In this document: one piece after another, positions 47,201-55,964 of the stretch
Layout: every line of letters begins with the position of its first letter
Position numbering within the stretch: position 1 is the stretch's first letter
Assembly: GCA_944387405.1 (NCBI GenBank)
Contig: CALXET010000004.1
Span: 52,985-116,984, forward strand
Origin: an uncultured Clostridia bacterium
GTDB taxonomy: Bacteria > Bacillota > Clostridia > TANB77 > CAG-508
Direction of reading: 5' to 3'
DNA: 64,000 bases
Program-made: the position numbers and the translations under genes
The notes under the pieces: model-generated
What the model was told of the DNA's origin: nothing
What the model saw: the letters and a program-made list of their open reading frames with translations, nothing else
Database searches by the model: none

Positions 47201-49272
47201 TAGTAATTCATTTTTATTGTTTTTTCACCAGATGTTGTATATTTATCAATAGATATATCTGAATTTAAGATTATTGTTGTACCATCTGTAACTTCACCTA
47301 AACTATATTTAGTTTGTGTTCCTTTTAAAGCTACTCTTAATACTACATTTCCTTCTTTATTTTTATATCCCTCGATATTGCTTATTTCTAATTCTTCATT
47401 TCCATAAAGAATATTCATTGTTTTAACATTTATTTCTTTAACTTCTTTAGGGAATGTAAGTTCAAATACTGGGTTTTTATATAAATCTGTTGTATCATTA
47501 TAGTTATTTAAAGAAATATTAATTTCTACATCTTCATTTTTAACAAGTGATGATAAATCACTTCTACTTAATGAAACTGTCGCATTTGATTTTGTTCCTG
47601 TTAAAGAAGTATTTGTTGTATAATTTCCAATTTCATTTTTAACTCCACCATCATACATAGCAGCTGCTACAAATTCACTTGTTAATCTGTCTATATTTAT
47701 AGCTGTAGTTTTTCCATAAGATAATTTTCCAATTGCTTTAGTATTTACAACATTTAAAATTCCTTCAGCTTCTGGATTATTAACTTGAACTACTATTTTT
47801 CCAACTGAACTGTTGTAGTTTATAATTATATTTCCGTTTTCATCAGATGGTGTATCTTTATTTATTGTTACTAGAGAATTATTATTTTCATCTAAAATCT
47901 GAACATTACCATTCTCACCGATGATACTATTTAAATTCTCTTTATTTAATACTGTTGTTTTATAATATGTTTCATAACCTGCATTTGTAGTAGTAGGAAA
48001 TTTATTTCCGCTTGCATCTGTAAAGTATTCATCTTTTTCTCTTATTTCTACTATATCTACTACTTCAGGTCTAGATATATTTATATTTAAAAGATTTGAG
48101 TATTCAGTTTCATAAAAGTTTTCTTTTAGATTGTAGTTTGCATAAACATTACCTTTACTTACACTTTCAGTTTGTCCTGTAACTTCATATGTAACTATGC
48201 TTCCCGTTTGCTCTGATAAATCATATTGAGCAACGCTACTTCCAGCTATATTTTTTACACCTTCTGCAGCAAATACATTAGTAGATAAACTTACTTCTCC
48301 ATTTAGTAATGTATTATCCCCTAAATTTACATTTGAATATATAACAGTTACTACATATTCATCTTTTCCTGCTGGTGTATTATATATAGTATTTTCAGAA
48401 TTATTAACTACAAATATATTTACTTTACCATCTACATATTCCCAGTTATCATCTGTAAATGCTACTTCACTACCTTGAAGTCCATTTGTTAAGGCTGTAT
48501 TTAATGCAGATACTTGTACTGAATTAATTTGAGCTCCTTCTATCTGAGGAATACTTAATGATATTGTAGAATCTTTAATTGGGAATGATTCAGTTCCTTC
48601 AACTAAATTAGACTCTACTTTATATTGTACTAAAGCATAATCTATTCCTTCTTGTTTATAAGGTACATATTTTTCTACATTAGATAATAATTGAATTGAT
48701 GGATCATTGTTCCATCCAAGCATTACTGATGTAGTATTTGTTGATTCTAAATTGTTTCCCTCTTCATCAACATATGTTCCTGTTAAGTTTAAGTTTACTT
48801 GAGAATTGATTTTAGATATATCAATTTGTTCTGGATTCTTAAATTCTATTGGAAGATTTATTTCAATCTCTGTTCCACCAGATATTTGATTCAAGTAAAT
48901 CTTGTTTCCATCAACAAGTTGAATAAATTCTCCTGTTGCAATCTCTCCTTTAATTTGGAACATTTGATTATCTAAATCCACTAGCTCTAAAACTGGTGCT
49001 TTTAAATATCCTGTTCCTGTGACACCAACGTTAATGTTTAGTATCAAATTTTCCTCTGTTGTAGTTGCAACATATGAAGTTTGTCTTTGTGCAGTATCGC
49101 TTGATATACTTGCTGCAAATGTTATGTTTGAATTTGCCTCTGCCTGAGGTGCTGGATTTTCAGCAGCATAAGATACCACTGCAAAGCCAAGACCTGCAAA
49201 ATCTGTAAGCATTAAGCAGATAAGTAAGACTGTTGCAACTATTTTTTCACTTAATTTTCTTTTGTTATGCAT
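44209..49272 (-). CDS. A2: DUF11/SdrD-B surface protein, partner of B2
   Basis: This 1,687-residue protein has a signal peptide (about 1-37, ending SYAAEN). The long beta-rich N-terminal half is similar to A1 and A3 (for example NKIYLNQISGGTEIEINLPI and the later SILGRTTFKGNKN). DUF11-like repeats start near 926 (VLSVETTSDAEGEVKEGQ), 1064 and 1194. An SdrD-B-like domain (ITGKAWNDKNENGRKDSGE, about 1357) and a last DUF11-like domain (FDLSLSKTVTKITV, about 1478) follow. The C-terminus reads EDDLGSADVIVSVYTG, a helix (about 1647-1671) and RIDRNNKG. The ribosome binding site is GGGGGA. The end of the gene contains the B2 ribosome binding site (GGGGGTGAT) and start codon, so B2 translation probably depends on A2. 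Confidence 0.8.
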   Translation of the reverse strand: MHNKRKLSEKIVATVLLICLMLTDFAGLGFAVVSYAAENPAPQAEANSNITFAASISSDTAQRQTSYVATTTEENLILNINVGVTGTGYLKAPVLELVDLDNQMFQIKGEIATGEFIQLVDGNKIYLNQISGGTEIEINLPIEFKNPEQIDISKINSQVNLNLTGTYVDEEGNNLESTNTTSVMLGWNNDPSIQLLSNVEKYVPYKQEGIDYALVQYKVESNLVEGTESFPIKDSTISLSIPQIEGAQINSVQVSALNTALTNGLQGSEVAFTDDNWEYVDGKVNIFVVNNSENTIYNTPAGKDEYVVTVIYSNVNLGDNTLLNGEVSLSTNVFAAEGVKNIAGSSVAQYDLSEQTGSIVTYEVTGQTESVSKGNVYANYNLKENFYETEYSNLLNINISRPEVVDIVEIREKDEYFTDASGNKFPTTTNAGYETYYKTTVLNKENLNSIIGENGNVQILDENNNSLVTINKDTPSDENGNIIINYNSSVGKIVVQVNNPEAEGILNVVNTKAIGKLSYGKTTAINIDRLTSEFVAAAMYDGGVKNEIGNYTTNTSLTGTKSNATVSLSRSDLSSLVKNEDVEINISLNNYNDTTDLYKNPVFELTFPKEVKEINVKTMNILYGNEELEISNIEGYKNKEGNVVLRVALKGTQTKYSLGEVTDGTTIILNSDISIDKYTTSGEKTIKMNYYNESATEYENPVEWALDVERTENTLLTNCGEVSIPLYIVAPSGVLNVQELSNYDDSKNTLYSINQGDVSATIPTYTDGRVAKSRITMMNNSEDVMTDVSILGRTTFKGNKNITNGEDLGTTIDSSMVTGLKELSNAGKELKVYYSENPNATKDLNNEENGWKENVDSYTNIKSYLIVVNGDVQVGDIISFEYTYQIPAQLSANNVLLGTLATYYKANGVDTISESNKVTLKTVEEPVLSVETTSDAEGEVKEGQVITYTVTVKNDGKAKAEDISVTSLVAEGTTYLEEKETGELVLNPEVNEIKIDIGEIEAGTSKSVSYKVQVDDNATEEMEKPDSIEDANQKLTSTSEVEGEGLEEPIYTQSEETVVKPAEAKVTISEENYVQAVKEGQEIELDILVDTTGNINNPRITVELPKGVSYSDAYTLKFLEDGISTERVECAKYDNNSRTVTYSFDRLNGSKFVKLKVKVNKVEENGENIFFVAKVTGDGVSEYTSNEWLHTLTKPELSISYTSSTNDKYIKAGSKVEYTLVIENTGLCLAEDINISSLIPEGLNINSVTYQYNDKAQSQILIKQDKTVTKTLSIEPGCKATIRLTGKAADINANEKQVQSSWVVTSDEMDSMTSDTITQIVQKVEKAPVKQQEEEKDKVVVNSTTSTPSTPKTQTNSTYRITGKAWNDKNENGRKDSGESGLSNVSVILYNASNNTQIQKATTDGSGEYVFSNLQNGSYYIVFGYNTSKYKLTTYHVKGSNASSNSDAVVANGLAITDKIELSGASQGDIDIGLIESKMFDLSLSKTVTKITVQNDSGTKAYDFNDSTTAKVDIRGNELASSRLYVEYKITVANKGELSGYAKSIVDHLPEGMIFSPNLNPGWYQDADGRLYTESLANTEINAGQAASIKLILVKQMTEANAEILTNTAEIAESYNESAIPDVDSVAGNGIATEDDLGSADVIVSVYTGGGMINVMVLLTTLITLFIALYVIKLRIDRNNKGVITWE

Positions 49273-49741
49273 ACTTTTCCCCCAAACCTTTCTTTTTATT
49301 TTCTATAAGCCTTATTTTAATTATTAAATATATCCTGTCAATCTTATTTTTATTCTAAATATAATATTGTCTAATTTTTTAGAATACTTATATCTACGGA
49401 AATTGTTTGTTTTCATCAAATATTACATTTTCATTAAATTTTAAGGGATTTTTGAACACTTTTTACTAAAAAATGTTTTTTTACAATTATGTATACCATT
49501 TTTTTATGATTTTTCACTCTTTAAAAAGACTTTTTTAAGGTATCTTTCTATATCTTTTGCTCTGTTTCTATATTATTTTCAAGGCTTTCACGTTTTTTCT
49601 TTTTACAATATTATTTTCTTTTTTAAATTCAAGTAAATTTTACTATAGAAAAAGTTATCCACATATTATTATCATTTTGTGCATAAGTTTTCTAAAAAAA
49701 TAAAGAAGACTTTAAGAATTTCTTCTTAAAGTCCCTTTATT
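49273..49741 (-). promoter_or_regulatory. Intergenic control region of the A2-B2 operon
   Basis: This 469-base gap holds a promoter (TTGACA at 49336-49341, 16 bases, TAAAAT at 49314-49319). Upstream are TACGGAA (49395-49401) and, after 18 bases, ATATTACATTTT (49420-49431) with ATTAA next to it. Then come an AAGGGAT block resembling one upstream of A1, a perfect TTATCCACA (49655-49663), and the terminator of B3. TACGGAA and ATATTACATTTT recur with the same 18-base spacing upstream of A3. Confidence 0.6.
49655..49663 (+). promoter_or_regulatory. DnaA-box-like site TTATCCACA
   Basis: Perfect DnaA-box consensus between the B3 terminator and the A2-B2 control region, in the same orientation as those upstream of A1 and gene M. 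Confidence 0.35.
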
Positions 49742-49742
49742 T
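49699..49742 (-). terminator. Intrinsic terminator after the A3-B3 operon
   Basis: An 11-bp stem (49708-49718 with 49723-49733) extends by seven more pairs across a small mismatch, starting at the stop codon of B3. On the minus strand it is followed by CTTTATTTTTTT. Confidence 0.8.
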
Positions 49743-52700
49743 TATTTCTCACCCAAAAGCTTACGTTTATCTATCACTAATTTAACTGTAATTCCAACTA
49801 TGCCTAAGCTTAGAACTCCCATTATACTTAAAGCTATAATCATATATTTTGTTTTTTCTGCTTCTATATACTCAATACCAGTAGGTTCTGTAAATGTTAC
49901 ATATTCTGGAGCATCACCATCGATTTCAGCTAGTTTTACTGATACTTTTGATGGGTTACTACTATGTCCAGCATTCCATATACCTCCACCTTCTGAAGTA
50001 TTATTCTCATTGTCTAATTTAGCTATTTCGTTTGCATTACCTGGTATTGTTGGTATATTTCCATCTGTAGGAGATTTAATAGTTTCATGAGATTCAGTGT
50101 CTTTATTATCTTCCATGAATGTTCTTCTACCTACAGTATTTGAGTAAATTAATACTTCTCCTAAGTTATTGTAATTCATGTTATCTGAGCTTTCCTCAGA
50201 ATCAACAGTTACACTTGTGCTTATAAATATTTGTCCTTTTGCATTTTCTTCTCCATCGTAGCTTATTGGTGTTAATTCTTTAGTTAATTCTCTATTAAAT
50301 ACACTGTCTTTAATTGCAGTTCCACCATTTACTTTATAACTATATGCATTGTCTCTTGTGCTTTCAGTCTTTTGGAAATCCCATCCTGTTGAATCTACTT
50401 TTCTTGAACCATTTCCATTTCTTGAGTATTCAATATAAGGTCTTGCCTTTTTCTCTATAGCATCATTCATAGATGTTGCTATATTTGATCTAGATTCTGA
50501 AATATATAGATTTCCTTGATTATCTTGTAAATATTCTTTACCATTCTCTCCTTCAAATACAGTATATGAATCATCTGAAATTAGTCCATCTAAAGTTGTT
50601 ATTTTTTCAGTTCCATCGTATCCTTCGTAGTTAAAGTTTGAATCCCAAGCACCTTCTTCTGTACCATTTGCTGAAGAATTATCTATAGATATATCTGAAT
50701 CAATGTAATCTATTACTTTATCTACTGTAGTTTTTACAATTGCATCATTATATGTTATATCTGAATCATTTTCAAGAGGTACAGTAGCATCTTTTGTTTC
50801 ACCATCTATTACTTCATTTGTATAATAGTAATATCCTGCGTATTCACCATAAGATATACCTTCACCTGTAGATATTGGTGTATACTCTGCTGTACTTGCA
50901 GAAGGATCTACTGTTCCTTCAATCTCATCTGCTAAATTGTTTAATTCTTCAAATGTATAAAGTTCTGATATTGTCTTTGATGTAAAGTCTACCTCAGATT
51001 CATTAATCACATCTAATCTATATGTTAATTTTACTGTTAAGTCATCAAAGTATGAACTTTCCATTGTAATATATTTAAAACCTTGTACACCATTTGACTG
51101 AGGCATATTTACTATTTTATCATCTTGTAGAGCACCATTTGAATCAAATTCTAGATTTCCATCATCTGCTACTTCAGCTCTTAAAACAAGTTCTGTTCCA
51201 TTTTGTTTTGTTAATTCTATTTGTTTTAAGTATTTGTCTAATTGTATACTGTTTTGAGCACGTTCTTCTATACCAAAGTCTATATTCTTAGCATAGTATT
51301 TTTGTGGTTCTGTTTGTGTATCTTCAATGTTTTCTATTTCTTCTTTAGCAACACCTTTTACAACTTTTATAGATTGATCATCATTATTATATTTTGTATA
51401 GTCTATTTCGCTTGATCTTTCTACTTCAAAGTTAAGTTTTGCTGTATTTGCAACCATTGCAGTACCTGCAATAAGTTCATCTTGATTTTCTGCTAAAGTT
51501 CCTTTATCATTAGCTGCTAATACTTCAGCAATTGAATTATTAATTGTTCTTGAATATCCAATTACTCTTAGTCTTTGAGGTTCATAATCTCTAGCATCTG
51601 ATACTCTTTCATTCTCCAAAGATTTTGCCTTATCATTATTTCCTAGGTCATGCCACTCATTATTTAATGTTGGTTCACCTAATTGATATAAGCTATCACA
51701 GTTTTCTTGTTCACTATCATTATGAGTATCTTTATTTGTCATTCCTGTTTGATATGATGTATTTTCGTAATCTTGTCCATTATATTTTATTGTCTTTTCA
51801 GTATTACCATATTCAAATCTTACTACATAAATACCAGATGTGAAATTCCTAAATGAATAATTTCCTCCACCACTAGTAGTTGTTACTGGATTATATCCTT
51901 GCATTACGCTACTTATATTATCTGGCCATACGAATTCATATTCTAGATATGGATTCGTATCACTATCTGACATACTTCCATCTTTAGTAATTCTTATTTT
52001 TTCTACTAAACTTACTGTTACTCCATCAATCTTTGTTTCTCCACTATCTAAGATACCATTTGCTGTTGCTGTATCAAATCCTGTATCGCTAGAAGAATCT
52101 TTATCTTCCCACACTGTACCATCGATTTGTCTTTCTTCTTCTCCTTCTCTTATATATATCTTATATATTGGAGCAGAATCAGCATCATCATCAAACCACT
52201 TCTTATCTAAAGTTACATCTCCATCTTCATCTTCTTCTGTCTTAGAGAAGTTAACATTATCTGGAGCTGAGTCTGAATCTACTTTACCAGCAAAGTCTCC
52301 TGCTTTATAAGCTGTTGTATTATATCTTATGCTATCATCTGTATAGAATGATGAATAATTTCCAACTTCTATAATATTATTCTTTCCTCCTAGTAATTTC
52401 TCTCTTGTTGCCTCAGTAGCTGATGCATAAGATTCTTCTGTTGCTTTTTCATAACCTTCTTTATCTACTTCATAAGTTACAAATAATTCTATTCTATCTC
52501 CAGGAGCTAATTTGAAATCTTCATTATTACTGCTGTGTCCAAACATATTTAATGTTGCTTTCTTATATGCTCCATCTCCAAATGTCTCACTTGATACATT
52601 CCATGTATTTTTACCAGTAAGTACATTTCTTCCAGTTCTTTTTATATTTGACTCTGCTAAATCTTCTTCACTATTATAGTGATAAATACTCTTAGTTAAA

Positions 52701-55700
52701 TCAGAATCCATTAATGAATATACTCTATAATAAGGTTGCTCTGCAACTAATTTTGTATATTTATGTCCCTCTGAGTCTATAACATCTGCTGTTTGGTCTT
52801 GATTTACTAATGTAAATGCAGAATCATGATAATCTATGATCTCATTTATTGTAACATCTGCTGTATCTGAATCATTATAAACACTCATCTTATATGTTAC
52901 ATACATCTTTAGCTCTGTGCCGTCTTTCCATTCTTTTATCTTTTGACCAACTTCAGTTCCCGCTTCTTCATAAACACTTGATCTATAATAAAAGTCTGCT
53001 GCATATAATCCAAGTTCATATTTTTGATTTAGTGATTGCATTTCAAGTAATGTATTTAAATATTCACCATTATCTTTGCTTTCATAATCCCTTAATGTAC
53101 TATACTTATATGTTACCTCTTGTTGATTTACTATAACTTCTGATTTATATAAGTCTTTAGATACACTTACATCTACATCTTCTCTGTTAATTAATCCTAA
53201 GTTTATTTGATGGAAATATTCATATACTGGGAAGTACCAAGATTCTTCTCCATCTAGTTTTACACCTTTATATTCTGTTAATTGAGCATATTCTTTTAAA
53301 TCATCTGTTGCAGTTTTATCATTATAATGTCTTATATAAATTCTTTCTGTATATGGTAGTAAGAAACTTGCAGTAGATGTTCTTGATGCTAATTGATATT
53401 GCTCGCGGGCTAACCCATCATCATCTGTTACTAATGTAGAAACAATTCTGTCTTCTCCATCTGGTACTGTACTTGTATCTTCTATTTCTTTTATATATTC
53501 AGAATATAACTTTCCTTCATATTCTAATTGTTTTTCTCCATCTTTTCCTTTAGCTTTACCATTTGTCTTCATTGAATCATCTATTGGACTATCTCCATAG
53601 ATTTCTTGATAATTTGAATCAAAGTATGGTCTTCCAAGTGGTATTTCATTTCTTCCACCTGCTACTGGTGTGTTTTTAGCATCTTCACTTGTACTTTCAA
53701 CTACATATGAATCATTTTTATATTTTGAATAATCTAATGTTCCTGTAGATTTAGCATCTTCAGATACTTTTTGGAATTCAGCTAGTTTGTCTTTTACATT
53801 ATCTTTTCCTGTAGATACTAAGTATTCTACTGTCTCATATGTTTGTCCATCATATATAAATTCTATATCATATGAAACAACTTGGTTTTCTGTTTTATTC
53901 TCAACACTAGGGATTTTCAAATATACTTTATATTCACCATTATCGTTTGTATATAGTCTTGTATTTCCCCAATCATATTCATCTGTTAAAGTAACTGTTC
54001 CGTCACCTTCAACTGTTTTTGTCTTATAAGCATGAGCAAGTTCTCTATTAACCTCTGTATATGAATCTCCATTTTTATTATATACAACTCTCATAACTCT
54101 AACTTCTACATTAGGTTTTCTTTCATCTACTTGTCCTTGCTCTCCTGCTTCTTCTGTCCATTTACTGTCGCCTTTACTTATAACAACACCTTTATCATAC
54201 TTAATTCCTTCAACCCAGGCAAATCCTGCAATTTCAGTCGTTAAGTCCCATCCTCCTGCTGTAGCATATACTGCTTTATTTCCTCCTACGCTCGAATCAT
54301 CTACACCTATTAGAGGATTAAAGTTTGCAAGCATTACATATAAACAATTTATAAATGGCTGACATGGTACTGTTGTATGACTCTTGTATTGAGCCCATAC
54401 CCAGTAATCAAAATCATAATATTCATGTTTATGATCATGACAATGTTCTACCCAAGTACGGTCTTCTCCACTTCCATGATAATGTCCACTATCATAATGT
54501 CCTGTTGTTTCTTTATATTCTGCTTTTACTTCCCATTCGATAACATATGATTCTGTTTGTAATAAGTTTTCATATTCCGCACCACCATTCATCCAATGGA
54601 AATCAAATCTAAATTCTTCGACTGATGCAATATCTTCTGCATAATCTATCTCTATATAGAAATTTTCTTCTGGATAAGGATATGGATAATAGAAATTTTG
54701 TGTTGGTACATAATGTGAATAATCATTTACATCATAATATTTCATATCTCTTTGGTGATCATATACAATTCTGAATCCCTTTTTACCATTATAATAAGAT
54801 TGATCTAATCTCATTTCTCTTGTTGATCCATCTACATCTTTTACTGTAAGTTTAGCTCCTGAGATTCCTGCAAAGTCTACTGCATCTCTATCTCCATACT
54901 TAGCTCCAGCTCTAATGTAGTTTAAATTCATAGGACCAATTCTATATGTATTAGTTTTAGAATCATATAATATATCAACATCTGATGTATCTATCTCACT
55001 TACTTTTGTAGCATAGTCTATATCAAATAATTGACCATTATATCTATTCTTCATTTCATCACCAGTTGAAGCTCCTGCTACTTCAAGAATATAGCCTTGA
55101 AAAGCCATCGCTTCTTTAAACAATGCACCTCCAGCACTTGTCGTTGCTTCATCTTGATAATAAATATTTTCATCTTCATTTTTATTTGGATCATATTCGT
55201 TTATCTCAATTGTACCATCTGGATGTTCTTGTCCTTCATCTGTTGATGTTCCTGAAGAATTACCAGATTCAGCTCTAACACTCCACCAAGCAACTTGAAC
55301 ATAATTATTTCTTACTGTGTTTTCGTCCATATGTGATAATATATATGCTTCTGCTGGATTAGCTTTTTCCGCTCCAGCATTTCTGTAATATCCATAAGTA
55401 ATTGTTTTTATATCACTTCCAAATATTTCTTCACCTTTTGCTATAGCAGCAGCTATTCCAGCTTCTTTTGATGCTTCTTCATCTTTTATATCATTTACTC
55501 TTACATTAACTACATATTCTTCATCATATTTTCCGACTGTTGTAGCAGAAGTTAATTGTGGATCATATAAGATAGCTAAATGTCTTCCAGCATCTGTAGT
55601 CTCTTCTTTTCTTACTGTAGTTTGAATAAATCCTACTGGTATTCCTGTTGAATAATCATCCTGTCCATTAGATGATGTTAATCTAACACCATGTCCACAA

Positions 55701-55963
55701 CAAAAAAGGGAGAAAAAGTAATCTCTTTTTTTATTTACAAATTCATCGGTACTCAAGAATACATTTGAACCAACAACACCTTCTCCTCCAAATGTTCCAT
55801 GAGATGTTACTAATGACGCAATATCAGGAGCTGATAAATAAACAACTATTTCAGATCCATTAGCATAAGCAATTGCTGCTCTTACAACACTTGCACAAGG
55901 AACTAGTAATAATCCTAAAACTATAATTAAAGATATAATTAATTTATTTTTAATTTTATTCAT
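49742..55963 (-). CDS. B3: giant surface adhesin with thioester-like head and His-rich loop
   Basis: This 2,073-residue protein has a signal/membrane helix (about 8-30). The thioester-like region differs from B1 by extra N-terminal sequence: LFCC with Cys88/89, TYGYY (189-193), NPAEAYILS (202-210) and VQVAWW (Gln223). A His-rich loop (about 484-521; GHYDSGHYHG and EHCHDHKHEYYDFDYW) sits where B1 has its Cys/His loop and could bind metal. SdrD-B-like domains start near 569 and 1278 (RQIDGTVWED). The shared SKDLYKS and DSDSAPDNVNF modules are present. It ends EYVTFTEPTG, a helix (2038-2061) and a basic tail (DKRKLLGEK), without LPXTG. The ATG is one base after the A3 stop (TAA-T-ATG), the same junction as in A1-B1, and the GGAGGTGG site lies inside A3. 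Confidence 0.8.
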   Translation of the reverse strand: MNKIKNKLIISLIIVLGLLLVPCASVVRAAIAYANGSEIVVYLSAPDIASLVTSHGTFGGEGVVGSNVFLSTDEFVNKKRDYFFSLFCCGHGVRLTSSNGQDDYSTGIPVGFIQTTVRKEETTDAGRHLAILYDPQLTSATTVGKYDEEYVVNVRVNDIKDEEASKEAGIAAAIAKGEEIFGSDIKTITYGYYRNAGAEKANPAEAYILSHMDENTVRNNYVQVAWWSVRAESGNSSGTSTDEGQEHPDGTIEINEYDPNKNEDENIYYQDEATTSAGGALFKEAMAFQGYILEVAGASTGDEMKNRYNGQLFDIDYATKVSEIDTSDVDILYDSKTNTYRIGPMNLNYIRAGAKYGDRDAVDFAGISGAKLTVKDVDGSTREMRLDQSYYNGKKGFRIVYDHQRDMKYYDVNDYSHYVPTQNFYYPYPYPEENFYIEIDYAEDIASVEEFRFDFHWMNGGAEYENLLQTESYVIEWEVKAEYKETTGHYDSGHYHGSGEDRTWVEHCHDHKHEYYDFDYWVWAQYKSHTTVPCQPFINCLYVMLANFNPLIGVDDSSVGGNKAVYATAGGWDLTTEIAGFAWVEGIKYDKGVVISKGDSKWTEEAGEQGQVDERKPNVEVRVMRVVYNKNGDSYTEVNRELAHAYKTKTVEGDGTVTLTDEYDWGNTRLYTNDNGEYKVYLKIPSVENKTENQVVSYDIEFIYDGQTYETVEYLVSTGKDNVKDKLAEFQKVSEDAKSTGTLDYSKYKNDSYVVESTSEDAKNTPVAGGRNEIPLGRPYFDSNYQEIYGDSPIDDSMKTNGKAKGKDGEKQLEYEGKLYSEYIKEIEDTSTVPDGEDRIVSTLVTDDDGLAREQYQLASRTSTASFLLPYTERIYIRHYNDKTATDDLKEYAQLTEYKGVKLDGEESWYFPVYEYFHQINLGLINREDVDVSVSKDLYKSEVIVNQQEVTYKYSTLRDYESKDNGEYLNTLLEMQSLNQKYELGLYAADFYYRSSVYEEAGTEVGQKIKEWKDGTELKMYVTYKMSVYNDSDTADVTINEIIDYHDSAFTLVNQDQTADVIDSEGHKYTKLVAEQPYYRVYSLMDSDLTKSIYHYNSEEDLAESNIKRTGRNVLTGKNTWNVSSETFGDGAYKKATLNMFGHSSNNEDFKLAPGDRIELFVTYEVDKEGYEKATEESYASATEATREKLLGGKNNIIEVGNYSSFYTDDSIRYNTTAYKAGDFAGKVDSDSAPDNVNFSKTEEDEDGDVTLDKKWFDDDADSAPIYKIYIREGEEERQIDGTVWEDKDSSSDTGFDTATANGILDSGETKIDGVTVSLVEKIRITKDGSMSDSDTNPYLEYEFVWPDNISSVMQGYNPVTTTSGGGNYSFRNFTSGIYVVRFEYGNTEKTIKYNGQDYENTSYQTGMTNKDTHNDSEQENCDSLYQLGEPTLNNEWHDLGNNDKAKSLENERVSDARDYEPQRLRVIGYSRTINNSIAEVLAANDKGTLAENQDELIAGTAMVANTAKLNFEVERSSEIDYTKYNNDDQSIKVVKGVAKEEIENIEDTQTEPQKYYAKNIDFGIEERAQNSIQLDKYLKQIELTKQNGTELVLRAEVADDGNLEFDSNGALQDDKIVNMPQSNGVQGFKYITMESSYFDDLTVKLTYRLDVINESEVDFTSKTISELYTFEELNNLADEIEGTVDPSASTAEYTPISTGEGISYGEYAGYYYYTNEVIDGETKDATVPLENDSDITYNDAIVKTTVDKVIDYIDSDISIDNSSANGTEEGAWDSNFNYEGYDGTEKITTLDGLISDDSYTVFEGENGKEYLQDNQGNLYISESRSNIATSMNDAIEKKARPYIEYSRNGNGSRKVDSTGWDFQKTESTRDNAYSYKVNGGTAIKDSVFNRELTKELTPISYDGEENAKGQIFISTSVTVDSEESSDNMNYNNLGEVLIYSNTVGRRTFMEDNKDTESHETIKSPTDGNIPTIPGNANEIAKLDNENNTSEGGGIWNAGHSSNPSKVSVKLAEIDGDAPEYVTFTEPTGIEYIEAEKTKYMIIALSIMGVLSLGIVGITVKLVIDKRKLLGEK

Positions 55964-55964
55964 A

